DNA from: GWE2-51-13 sp942492825
GTDB taxonomy: Bacteria; Bacillota_I; Bacilli_A; Erysipelotrichales; Erysipelotrichaceae
Length of the DNA stretch: 64,000 nucleotides
Reading direction: 5' to 3'
Assembly (NCBI GenBank): GCA_942492825.1
Contig: OW818635.1
Location: forward strand, 682,001-746,000
Below the pieces are notes generated by a model. It saw nothing but the letters and a program-made list of their open reading frames with translations. It was not told the DNA's origin and did not search any database. Of this stretch, positions 43,399-51,382 are shown piece by piece. Position 1 is the stretch's first letter. Each line of letters opens with the position of its first letter. The position numbers were made by a program, and so were the translations under genes.

Positions 43399-44671
43399 AG
43401 TTGATTCCGGAGACGGTGACATCGGCGATCCGGATTTTTTGCGGTCCGCTAAAGCGGTCCAGATCTTGTCCGACATCGGATAAACGGAGATTCGTATGGA
43501 GTTCAAGCAAGTTTCCGCTTACGGAACCGCCGCTGATCGGGCGACGTTGCCCGTTCTCAAGTACGTAGCCTAGGCGGATTTCCCCGCCGAAATCACCCGA
43601 TCCTTCATCGACCACAAACGATGAGAAGTCCAGCACTTCAAGGGCTTGTCCCGCTTCGATTTCTTCAAGAGGACTCGTTCCGAGATCGACCTTCATGTTT
43701 TTCAAGTTTCCAGTAATCGGAACATTGGCATATTGACAATGGCGTGCATCGCCCCAGACGTTCTTGAAGATTCCGGATTCGACGATCGTGACCGGTTTCA
43801 ACGCGACGCCGTCTTCGTCGATCGGCGCGTTCGCGCATGAAGAGACTAAGGTATCGGTCATGGTGATGGTCAGTCGATCCCCGAGCGCTTCCTTCTGCAT
43901 CTCTTGCCCAAGTTCATAGGGCGACGAGTGGTTAAACACGGTTTGCGCATGCGTCACGCTGGCGTAGACGCCCAGTAGCTGTTTGACGTTATCGCCGGAT
44001 AAGATAAGATCGGATTTCTTTAGGTCCGGTGTCGGTTTAGCCGCACTGCGATCGCGGGCTTCACGAAACAACTCTTCGAAGCGCGTTTCCAACTGTTGCT
44101 TATCGAATGCGGCCAAGCGCCATTCGCGCATCAGTTCAATTTCTTTCTCGACGTCATTCGCATTGACGATCAATTCGATCAACGAATCATGGTTGGCATA
44201 GCGGACATCCGTACCGTTGGAGTTGACGAAACGGATATTATGAGAATTTACGAAGACTTCGAAACTGTTGATTTCGCCGTGATACTTCGCTTCCATCGCA
44301 AAGGTAAAGTCAATCAGTTTTTCTCCGAAATCCACGCGATCGAAGTCTTTCACGTTGTTTTCGATGTTTACTTTTTCCGGTAATACGTAGGGCGGATTAT
44401 CGATGAGGGATGCGGAAAGAATCGCATCGTCAATCAACTGACGGATATCCGCTTCGGTATGGCTGGGATATACGGCGAATTCCGCATGCCCGCGTTTCTC
44501 GTCATGATCGACATAGACCTTGACGAACCCGTAACGTACATCTTTACGACGGCTTTGGTCGAGCCTATGCAGGATGTAGAACCATTCCGCGCTTTGGGTC
44601 GACCGAAACGCGACGCTATATTGGTGGATGCGCGGTTCGTTGCGCAATAAATTTAGCAATAATTCTTCCAT
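43397..44671 (-). CDS. tldE: TldE/PmbA-family protein
   Basis: A 424-residue member of the TldD/TldE (PmbA) family, without the HExxxH zinc motif, so it is the non-catalytic partner. Typical features are SPYELGQEM, GTSPLEEIEAGQALEVLDFSSF and GDFGGEIRLGYVLENG near the C-terminus. TldD/TldE form a heterodimeric metalloprotease that degrades unfolded peptides and matures some RiPPs such as microcin B17. Its ATG overlaps the tldD stop by one base (TAATG), so both are made together. Confidence 0.88.
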   Translation of the reverse strand: MEELLLNLLRNEPRIHQYSVAFRSTQSAEWFYILHRLDQSRRKDVRYGFVKVYVDHDEKRGHAEFAVYPSHTEADIRQLIDDAILSASLIDNPPYVLPEKVNIENNVKDFDRVDFGEKLIDFTFAMEAKYHGEINSFEVFVNSHNIRFVNSNGTDVRYANHDSLIELIVNANDVEKEIELMREWRLAAFDKQQLETRFEELFREARDRSAAKPTPDLKKSDLILSGDNVKQLLGVYASVTHAQTVFNHSSPYELGQEMQKEALGDRLTITMTDTLVSSCANAPIDEDGVALKPVTIVESGIFKNVWGDARHCQYANVPITGNLKNMKVDLGTSPLEEIEAGQALEVLDFSSFVVDEGSGDFGGEIRLGYVLENGQRRPISGGSVSGNLLELHTNLRLSDVGQDLDRFSGPQKIRIADVTVSGIN

Positions 44672-46086
44672 TAACCTAACCTCGCTTTCGCCCGGATGGA
44701 TGCCCCGCCATCCGCGGTCTTGACGTATTCTTTATGACCTTTACCGCAGAATCCCGCGCCGAACATCGCGAAGTCGCTGCCGGTCGCGTCGATGGATTTC
44801 AACAGATCGACCACATGTCCCGTCAAGATGACCGGACCGAAGACCTTGCCGGTTTTCTTACCGTCGATGATCTCATAGGCACGAGATAGGACACATTGGA
44901 TGCCCCAGTTCTTGGGATCTTCCATGCCGCTTTCCATGCCATCCAAGAGATAGCCTTTTTTGATGGTGGAAATCATGTCTTCCACCGTATCCTCACCCGC
45001 TTCGAAGTAGGTGTTGGTCATACGCGTGTAAGCCTTTCGTTCAAAGGATTCACGCTTTCCGTTTCCGGTAGGATTTATCCCTAAACGTGATGCGGATAAG
45101 GCATCGGCGATGCCAGTCTTCAGGATGCCTTTATCGATGACGATCGTATCGGAAGCCAAAGTCCCTTCATCGTCAAAGGCGAAACTGGAGACGTTCTTGG
45201 GTCCCAAGGCGCCTTCATGCATCGTGATTTTCGCGGAAGCAACTGGTTTATTGATGTAAGACATGGCCAAAGCGCGACGTTTGACGAACATATCCATCTC
45301 GACCCCGTGACCGAATGCTTCGTGGGCGATCAATCCGGTAATTTCAGGCGTACAGACCACATCGTATTCTCCCGGCTGGATCGGTTGGGCACTGAGGATA
45401 TCGTCGACTTGCGCCACGATTACTTCTTTCTTTGTTTCAAGTTCATCCAAAATTTCGATTCCCTTTTGTCCGGAAACGCTGGTGAACGCCATCTTCACGC
45501 CTCTTTCCCCTTTCGCGACCGCCATCAAATATCCTTGCGACCACGGATACGATTGATACATGTCTTTTTTGGGGGACACAAACAGTTTACGAACGGTTAC
45601 CTGCGCCAAGACGGCGACGGCATTCAGTATACGGTTATCAGACTGTGCGATCTCTGCGACCAAAGCTTTCAAACGCGATAGTTTCTCGGTTTGGGGAATC
45701 GAATCAAATGCGAATTCGGCTTCGACGATAAAATCGCCTTGATGCGCTTGATCTTCAAGTTTCGCATCTAAATAATCGACATGATGTACCGTAAGCCATT
45801 CGAATTGGCGATCGAGATTTTCACTCAGTTTTTCGCTAAGTTCATCGGCCGTTTGGGGTACGTCGTTCATCGAGACTTCGACGACCGCGCCGTTGCGGAT
45901 CGCACGGCAAACGATCCCGCGTTCGCACATGAAATCACGCAGTTCGCTGGTACGCGAACGGATTTGGAAGGCTTTTCCCGACGTATCGCTCGCCAAAATC
46001 GAAATGTAATCGTAGGAAGAAGATAGTTTTCGGACCGTTTCCTTTAGGATCGGTCTCCAAGCATGAAGGATCGAAGTTTGTTTCAT
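44671..46086 (-). CDS. tldD: TldD metalloprotease
   Basis: A 471-residue metallopeptidase subunit. The zinc site is LIAHEAFGHGVEMDMF (HExxxH), with the later cysteine-containing MFGAGFCGKGHKEYVKTADGG that completes the active site in this family. The ATG at 46086 follows AAAGGAAG; the longer frame is rejected. It is the first gene of the tldD-tldE unit. No RiPP precursor gene is visible next to it. Confidence 0.92.
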   Translation of the reverse strand: MKQTSILHAWRPILKETVRKLSSSYDYISILASDTSGKAFQIRSRTSELRDFMCERGIVCRAIRNGAVVEVSMNDVPQTADELSEKLSENLDRQFEWLTVHHVDYLDAKLEDQAHQGDFIVEAEFAFDSIPQTEKLSRLKALVAEIAQSDNRILNAVAVLAQVTVRKLFVSPKKDMYQSYPWSQGYLMAVAKGERGVKMAFTSVSGQKGIEILDELETKKEVIVAQVDDILSAQPIQPGEYDVVCTPEITGLIAHEAFGHGVEMDMFVKRRALAMSYINKPVASAKITMHEGALGPKNVSSFAFDDEGTLASDTIVIDKGILKTGIADALSASRLGINPTGNGKRESFERKAYTRMTNTYFEAGEDTVEDMISTIKKGYLLDGMESGMEDPKNWGIQCVLSRAYEIIDGKKTGKVFGPVILTGHVVDLLKSIDATGSDFAMFGAGFCGKGHKEYVKTADGGASIRAKARLG

Positions 46087-46208
46087 GGGTCTTCCTTTCA
46101 AGAATGTTACTAGGTTTATGATAAACTTGTTTGACAACATACGCAAGATATCGACGTGAAATGATTTCAGGTTAGATCGTACCTACAAATCATCGATTTC
46201 GCATATCG

Positions 46209-46237
46209 ATGACATTCCGCAATGATTATGATAAAAT
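46209..46237 (+). promoter_or_regulatory. Promoter of the Cof-type phosphatase gene
   Basis: ATGACA (46209-46214), a 17-bp spacer and TAAAAT (46232-46237) lie 26 nt before the start codon. Confidence 0.6.
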
Positions 46238-46263
46238 AACATGCGTGTGAAAGAAGAGGAACT

Positions 46264-47067
46264 ATGACAGATATCAAACTGATTATCTTCGACATCGACG
46301 GTACGTTGATCAAAGTGGGAAAACGGCGCATCGAGGCATCGACCGTCGAAGCGATCGCGAACATCAAAGCGCAAGGCATCAAAGTGTTGGTCGCGACCGG
46401 CCGGACGCTCTATTTCGTCAATCCGCATGTCCACGAGGTCGTCGATAGCGATTATTATGTTACGATCAACGGACAATGCTTAATGGATCGCAACGGATCC
46501 ATTCTCTTACGTTACGATCTACCGATCGACGCGGTATCGCGTCTGCATGACTATTGCGTCGCCAACGACATCGCCTTAGGCATGAAACTGAGCGATGCCA
46601 TCTATGTCACCCACAAATACGAAGCGTTCTATGCGGGCTATCATGAAGGTCAGGACGTACGTCATCTGATTTTGGACGATACGCACAACGCCGATCACTA
46701 TAAAACCGTGGAAGCGCCGATGGGGTTGTTTATGATCGGGGATGTTGAAAAGATCAAGGAAAATGCGGATCTTTTCCCGGAATTCACCTTCGCGACGGCA
46801 CGTGCCGGATGCATGGATGCCTATGGGAAAGATGTCAATAAAACCAAAGTCATCGAAGAAGTGATGCGGCGTCACAAAATCCCGTGGGAACAAGTCATGG
46901 CATTCGGAGACGGGGAAAACGACACCGAGATGTTACGGAAAGCCGGCTATGGGATCGCAATGGGCAACGCAAAATCAAACGTGCAGAGTTTTGCGGACTT
47001 CGTCACCAAAGAAGTGGATGCGGGCGGGATCGCCCATGCGTTGAAGCATTACCGAATCTTGAAATAG
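46264..47067 (+). CDS. Cof-type HAD-IIB phosphatase
   Basis: A 267-residue HAD-IIB hydrolase. Motif I is IIFDIDGTLIKV, motif II is VLVATGRT, motif III has NKTKVIEE and motif IV is MAFGDGENDTEML with GYGIAMGNAKSNVQSFAD. The Cof/YwpJ family dephosphorylates sugar phosphates or cofactors such as FMN and PLP. The start at 46264 has AGAGGAAC upstream. It is monocistronic, with its own promoter and terminator. Confidence 0.92.
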   Translation: MTDIKLIIFDIDGTLIKVGKRRIEASTVEAIANIKAQGIKVLVATGRTLYFVNPHVHEVVDSDYYVTINGQCLMDRNGSILLRYDLPIDAVSRLHDYCVANDIALGMKLSDAIYVTHKYEAFYAGYHEGQDVRHLILDDTHNADHYKTVEAPMGLFMIGDVEKIKENADLFPEFTFATARAGCMDAYGKDVNKTKVIEEVMRRHKIPWEQVMAFGDGENDTEMLRKAGYGIAMGNAKSNVQSFADFVTKEVDAGGIAHALKHYRILK

Positions 47068-47082
47068 TTAACCTAAAAACAG

Positions 47083-47118
47083 AGAAGCGCAACGTCGAAA
47101 GACGATGCGCTTCTTTTA
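47083..47118 (+). terminator. Terminator of the Cof-type phosphatase gene
   Basis: AGAAGCGCAACGTC/GACGATGCGCTTCT with one A-A mismatch and a GAAA loop is followed by TTTAA on the plus strand. The reverse strand also has a T-rich flank, so it may act both ways. Confidence 0.8.
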
Positions 47119-47285
47119 ATTTGATTTCCCAAGAATATCGAGAAGAAAACAAAACCAAACGCTATTATTCAATCGGAAAAATCAAAGTCGAAAAGATTCA
47201 CCCTGCTTCAACAAGATCGTAAGAATACAAGAAAAGAACATTCCGTATTTTCTAAACAATGAGTCAACTTAGATTCGATCGGGTC

Positions 47286-47774
47286 TTACCTTGCACCCGC
47301 TCTAAGTAAAAGATTCAAAGCCCCCATGCGCTTATTACTTGATGCATGCGTTTTCGCCGAGAAACCATAATTATCCACGATAAAAATGTTTGCTCGGGCA
47401 AGAATGAGCAACTCAACAATGTCGGTTCGTCCCACGTCTGATGCTTGGATCAACGCGGTCATCCCATATTCGTCTTTTGCATCGATGTCAGCACCGAGTC
47501 TTAAGAGAATACTCGCTAACTCCCAATCGTTTCGCGTTAACGTGTGCATAAGTGCGGTATACCCTTTATTATCCTGCGCATTTACGTTTGCTCCATGAGA
47601 TACAAGCTGTAAAACGATATCACGATTCCCGGTAAGTGATGCATGCATTAACGGAGTCATTCCAAAAAAATCCCTGGCATTGATATCGATCCCATTTTTC
47701 ATCGCTTCAATGACCGCGTCTATATTCCCGGCGACAGCGGCGTCGATGATTAAAGCGGCTTCTTTTAATCCCAT
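47286..47774 (-). CDS. Ankyrin repeat protein
   Basis: A 162-residue protein made almost wholly of ankyrin repeats. Four units are clear: DINARDFFGMTPLMHASLTG, VNAQDNKGYTALMHTLTRND, IDAKDEYGMTALIQASDVG and a degenerate IFIVDNYGFSAKTHASS. The ATG at 47774 follows AAAGGAGG; the longer frame starts in non-coding sequence. There is no signal peptide, so it is cytoplasmic. It probably mediates protein-protein contacts; the partner is unknown and there is no operon. Confidence 0.9.
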   Translation of the reverse strand: MGLKEAALIIDAAVAGNIDAVIEAMKNGIDINARDFFGMTPLMHASLTGNRDIVLQLVSHGANVNAQDNKGYTALMHTLTRNDWELASILLRLGADIDAKDEYGMTALIQASDVGRTDIVELLILARANIFIVDNYGFSAKTHASSNKRMGALNLLLRAGAR

Positions 47775-47939
47775 AGTTTTCCTCCTTTGTGACTCATCAC
47801 ACCTACAACATGTGATAAGTATACACCCGATCCAAACTGTCAAGAACATTGAGTATTTTTGGCATTGATTCAGATGTTTTACGGATAAAAACACGTAAAG
47901 CGATGTCTAAGTATCTAGAAACGTTATTCTCAATCACAC

Positions 47940-48320
47940 TTAATCCGTATCCCAAGATAAGACACCAAGTATGATTGCTTCTTCATAGCGTCCGATTTTA
48001 TAGTTCAATCGTTCGATCGTTGCTTCGATCGCTTCTTTTTGACGAAGCAGCGCTTCACGCTGACGTTCAAGCAACGTTTTACGTTGAGCCAAAGTCGAAT
48101 CACCTTGCTGGGTTAGGTTGAGATAATCGATCATCATCTCGACCGGTAATCCCGCGCTTCGCATACACAACGCCAATTCGATCCATGCGCAATCTTCCTC
48201 GGTGTAATCACGTTGACCGTTTACTTTTCGATTAACCGCAGGAATCATCTTGACCCGTTCATAGTAACGAAGTGTGTCTTGGGAAACTCCGAATCGTTGA
48301 CTGACTTCCGCGATGGTCAT
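47940..48320 (-). CDS. MerR-family regulator (AdhR-like)
   Basis: A 126-residue MerR-type activator. The winged-helix domain reads MTIAEVSQRFGVSQDTLRYYE, then GQRDYTEEDCAWIELALCMRSAGLP, followed by a coiled coil (about 80-118). The cysteine in LALCMRSAG aligns with the redox/aldehyde-sensing cysteine of AdhR, the Firmicutes regulator of aldehyde and thiol stress. The start at 48320 overlaps the flavodoxin gene stop by 4 nt. It probably acts on the 19-bp-spacer promoter at 48892-48922. Confidence 0.88.
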   Translation of the reverse strand: MTIAEVSQRFGVSQDTLRYYERVKMIPAVNRKVNGQRDYTEEDCAWIELALCMRSAGLPVEMMIDYLNLTQQGDSTLAQRKTLLERQREALLRQKEAIEATIERLNYKIGRYEEAIILGVLSWDTD

Positions 48321-48853
48321 GGTTGTTTCCCCAATCCATCGATCCAAGCATCGACGCGATCTTTGGATTGTTTGACTTTCGAACCTTGAATCGCAAGTCC
48401 TTTCAGGATCGTGGCGTTTGGACAGATTCTCGCAATGTCTTTTTCGCTGGTCCCCATGCCGCTTCCTTCGTGCGTACAAAACGGAAGGATGATTCTGTTT
48501 GTGAAGTCATGACTCTCCAAGAAACTATACACCGGCATCGGCATGGTTCCCCACCAGTTGGGATAACCGATAAAAATATATTCGTAATCGTTTGGTTCAA
48601 CGATGTTTTCAATGAGTGCGGGTCGTTGCTCCGCTTTCTTTTCCCGTTGTGCGACGCGTGTCGCTTCGGTATAATCGTACGGATATTCCGATTCGCTTCG
48701 GATCTCAAACAACCTTCCTTGCGTTCTCTCTTGGATCATCTTGGCTACGATCGCGGTATTACCGATCTCAAGATCCTCGATCTTGCCTTCGACGTAATTT
48801 TGTCCGACGCGCGAGAAATATGCGATCAAACAGTTTTCGGGGGTGAGTTTCAT
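48317..48853 (-). CDS. Flavodoxin family protein
   Basis: A 178-residue flavodoxin-fold protein. It has the phosphate-binding start LIAYFSRVGQNY, the segment FIGYPNWWGTMPMPVYSFLES near residues 90-110 and FCTHEGSGMGTSEKDI for the flavin ring. The form fits flavodoxin_4/NAD(P)H-dependent FMN proteins, not electron-transfer flavodoxin. The ATG at 48853 follows AAAGGAG. It is the first gene of a two-gene unit with the MerR regulator, which suggests it responds to electrophile or redox stress. Confidence 0.85.
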   Translation of the reverse strand: MKLTPENCLIAYFSRVGQNYVEGKIEDLEIGNTAIVAKMIQERTQGRLFEIRSESEYPYDYTEATRVAQREKKAEQRPALIENIVEPNDYEYIFIGYPNWWGTMPMPVYSFLESHDFTNRIILPFCTHEGSGMGTSEKDIARICPNATILKGLAIQGSKVKQSKDRVDAWIDGLGKQP

Positions 48854-48891
48854 GGCAGTTCTCCTTTCAAAAAGAATGTATGTACGCATGG

Positions 48892-48922
48892 AGTGTAAAA
48901 CTTGGAGTACACTTCAAGTCAA
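48892..48922 (-). promoter_or_regulatory. MerR-type promoter/operator with 19-bp spacer
   Basis: TTGACT (48917-48922), an unusually long 19-bp spacer and TACACT (48892-48897) on the minus strand. The spacer holds the imperfect inverted repeat ACTTGAAGT-GT-ACTCCAAGT. The over-long spacer with an internal dyad is diagnostic for MerR-family activation. Confidence 0.8.
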
Positions 48923-48942
48923 GCAGAAAGAACAATGATGTT

Positions 48943-48964
48943 AAAAAACTGCCCAAAGGCAGTT
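48943..48964 (-). terminator. Terminator of the RlmD-like gene
   Basis: AACTGCC/GGCAGTT with a short loop is followed by TTTTAAC on the minus strand. It spans the stop codon. Confidence 0.7.
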
Positions 48965-50276
48965 ATTTCTTCAATCGTAAGGATACGACGGTTTCAACCA
49001 AAGGCGTATGCGTAAACAATTCGAACGGCGTGATTTCTTCGATGACGTAACTTTCGCGTAAGATCTTAAGGTTCTTCGCTAAGGTCGAAGGATTACATGA
49101 AACATAGATCAATTTGGCGACCTTGCTCTTTAGGATCGTTGCGATCATCGCGTCATCCAACCCGCTACGCGGCGGATCGACGACCAAGACGTCGATCTTG
49201 TTGTTTTTGGAAAGATGCGTCAGTTCTTCCGCCGCATCCCCGGACACGAAACGGACATTGTCGATCTTGTTTAATCGCGCATTTTCGGTCGCGTTTTTGA
49301 CGGCCGCGGTGATGGTTTCGATACCGACCACTTCCTGCGCTTTTTCACTCATCATCAACGTCATCGCACCGACCCCGCAATACGCTTCGACCACGAATTT
49401 TGAAGGTGGGATCAACGAAACGACTTTCGCGTAGAGTTTCTCGGCTTGTGTGAGATTCAATTGGAAAAAGGACATCGGTGACAAACGGAATACCAACCCT
49501 GACATCTTCACTTCCAAGGTTTTCGCTTTGGCGAGATGGGTCACGCCGGTACCGAAGATTTCATGGGTATGTTTGTCCGTATTGACGCTTTGGTAAAAGG
49601 AGTTGATCTCTTCGATCTCGGAGAGTTCCGCGATGCATTCAGGACTGAACTTGTCTTTTCCGGTGACCAAGGTACATTGGTAGATTCCATCAAATCCGCG
49701 TAACACGATGAAACGGATTCCTTCCCAAGTACGGGCATCGAATTCCTTAAACTTGTATTTCGTCAAGATATCCAATACACGGGCACGTAGAAGATCCAAC
49801 CCTTCGTCATGGACCAAACATCTTGCCACAGGGACGAAATGATTGGATTGGGGACGATACATTCCGCTGATCAACTTTCCGTCGACCATGCGGACCGGTA
49901 ACTTACATTGGTTGCGATACGATGTCGGGACGGTATTGACGACCATCGGTTTGATTAAGTTGAAGTCGAACTTTCCCGAATACTTCAATAACGCTTCCTT
50001 CAGAAGCATTTCTTTGAGTTCGATTTGGTAGGCTTGGTCGACATGCATCATAGCGCAACCTCCGCAGCGGTGTTGTACCGGACAGGGTGGCGATATGCGT
50101 TTAGGACTCTTGGTTAAGATCGTCGTAACTTCGGCGATGTTGTAGCGTTCGAAACGTTTGACGACTTCGACTTCCGCGGTTTCGCCGGGAAGCGCGGACG
50201 CAACGAAAGTCGGGATTTTATCGATATATCCGATGCCTTCGCCGTTGATGCCGATCTTTTCGATTTTAATTTTCAT
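48963..50276 (-). CDS. rlmD: 23S rRNA (uracil-5-)-methyltransferase, RlmD/RlmCD family
   Basis: A 437-residue RNA m5U methyltransferase. An N-terminal TRAM domain (about 1-55, GINGEGIGYIDK) is followed by the [4Fe-4S] ligands CPVQHRCGGC and a fourth cysteine in PVARCLVHD. The SAM fold has VVEAYCGVGAMTLMM and VVDPPRSGLD, with the catalytic cysteine in IYVSCNPSTLAKNL. The ATG at 50276 follows AGAAGG. In Gram-positives one such enzyme usually methylates U747 and U1939 (RlmCD). Confidence 0.93.
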   Translation of the reverse strand: MKIKIEKIGINGEGIGYIDKIPTFVASALPGETAEVEVVKRFERYNIAEVTTILTKSPKRISPPCPVQHRCGGCAMMHVDQAYQIELKEMLLKEALLKYSGKFDFNLIKPMVVNTVPTSYRNQCKLPVRMVDGKLISGMYRPQSNHFVPVARCLVHDEGLDLLRARVLDILTKYKFKEFDARTWEGIRFIVLRGFDGIYQCTLVTGKDKFSPECIAELSEIEEINSFYQSVNTDKHTHEIFGTGVTHLAKAKTLEVKMSGLVFRLSPMSFFQLNLTQAEKLYAKVVSLIPPSKFVVEAYCGVGAMTLMMSEKAQEVVGIETITAAVKNATENARLNKIDNVRFVSGDAAEELTHLSKNNKIDVLVVDPPRSGLDDAMIATILKSKVAKLIYVSCNPSTLAKNLKILRESYVIEEITPFELFTHTPLVETVVSLRLKK

Positions 50277-50307
50277 GGTGGGTACCTTCTTTCTACATTC
50301 TATCACA

Positions 50308-50334
50308 TTAAAAAAGTCCGAATCGGACTTTTTT
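50308..50334 (-). terminator. Terminator after the pyrophosphatase-like gene
   Basis: AAAAAAGTCCG/CGGACTTTTTT with a 3-nt loop. It is nearly symmetrical, so it can act on both strands. Confidence 0.8.
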
Positions 50335-50725
50335 AAAGGTCACTATTTCCCCATGAGGGGATCTCGACGCCGCGGCGGACCAGAATCGTCTTTTGGAAGT
50401 CCGTCTGATTCAAAAACCGCAGGATCAAGTCTTCTTCGGCGGATGTACATCCGACCAACAATTTCACTTCGATGTCTTTCTTCAGGATATCGACCGCGAT
50501 CACCAACGTACTGATGAAACTGACCGATTTGGAACCTTTGTAGACATCGATCCCTTCCTGGCCGCCATTCAGCGTGTCTTGGAGATAGCCATAATCGACC
50601 GGATAGATCAGGTTGCTATATTGGGGATGGATGGTACCGGCCGGCCGCGAAATGATACATTTCGAAGAAAAGAACAAGGTGTCGATCTTTTGCCAAAAGT
50701 ATGCGTTGTTTTCTAAATTCGTCAT
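50333..50725 (-). CDS. Inorganic pyrophosphatase-like small protein
   Basis: A 130-residue protein similar to short family-I pyrophosphatase relatives of Bacillota. It shows RPAGTIHPQYSNLIYPVDYGYLQDT and then GGQEGIDVYKGS, where true enzymes have an Asp-rich GDGxPxDV loop. Only one of the usual catalytic aspartates of that loop is kept, so activity on pyrophosphate is doubtful. The ATG at 50725 (or 50728) follows GAGG. Confidence 0.72.
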   Translation of the reverse strand: MTNLENNAYFWQKIDTLFFSSKCIISRPAGTIHPQYSNLIYPVDYGYLQDTLNGGQEGIDVYKGSKSVSFISTLVIAVDILKKDIEVKLLVGCTSAEEDLILRFLNQTDFQKTILVRRGVEIPSWGNSDL

Positions 50726-50821
50726 CATCCTACCTCACCTTTTCGTTCCTATTGTACAGGAGTTTGCGGTTTCTGTAAATAGATTGGAAGTTTTCTCAGA
50801 CTCCGAAAAGTATTTCATCGT

Positions 50822-51382
50822 TTATTTCAACGGACGCAGCCGAACCCGTAAGGTGTGGGCAAATTCGATGGGGTCAAAGACCTCGGTAAGCGCCATCGCA
50901 TTGAGGACTAACAAGGCGGCGCCGCGGGCATCGCTCAGGGCTTCGTGGTGATCCAACGGGATCTCAAGCGCCGAACAAACAGTATTTAATTTGTGATTAT
51001 CCAAGCGCGGATAACATTTGCGTGCCACCTCGACTGTATCCAACACATCGATCGACGGGACATCCAAACCATAGAGGCGGATCAGACTTCGGAACACCCC
51101 CATATCAAACGGTGCGTTATGGGCTGCCAACACAGCGTTCTCCATCCAAGGAATCAACTCGTTGACCACGACATCAAACTCCGGCGCATCTTCCACCATG
51201 TCTGGCGTGATGTGATGGATCGAAATGTTGAAGCGATCGAATTCGCGGAAATATTTATGCGGTTTGATCAAATGGACCGCTTCGTGGATCAGTTCGCCGT
51301 CTTCGAAAACGACGATACCGATGCTGCAGGCGCTTTCGCTATAGCGATTGGCGGTTTCAAAATCAATGACCGTCAAGCGCAT
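50822..51382 (-). CDS. DnaQ-like 3'-5' exonuclease domain protein
   Basis: A 186-residue DEDDh exonuclease. It has LTVIDFETAN (motif I), AAHNAPFDMGVFRSL (motif II) and HHEALSDARGAALL (motif III with the catalytic histidine). Such stand-alone domains serve as DNA polymerase III epsilon-type proofreaders or as RNases of the oligoribonuclease kind. CGGAGG precedes the ATG at 51382, which lies inside the end of the metal ATPase gene (20-nt overlap). Confidence 0.9.
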   Translation of the reverse strand: MRLTVIDFETANRYSESACSIGIVVFEDGELIHEAVHLIKPHKYFREFDRFNISIHHITPDMVEDAPEFDVVVNELIPWMENAVLAAHNAPFDMGVFRSLIRLYGLDVPSIDVLDTVEVARKCYPRLDNHKLNTVCSALEIPLDHHEALSDARGAALLVLNAMALTEVFDPIEFAHTLRVRLRPLK

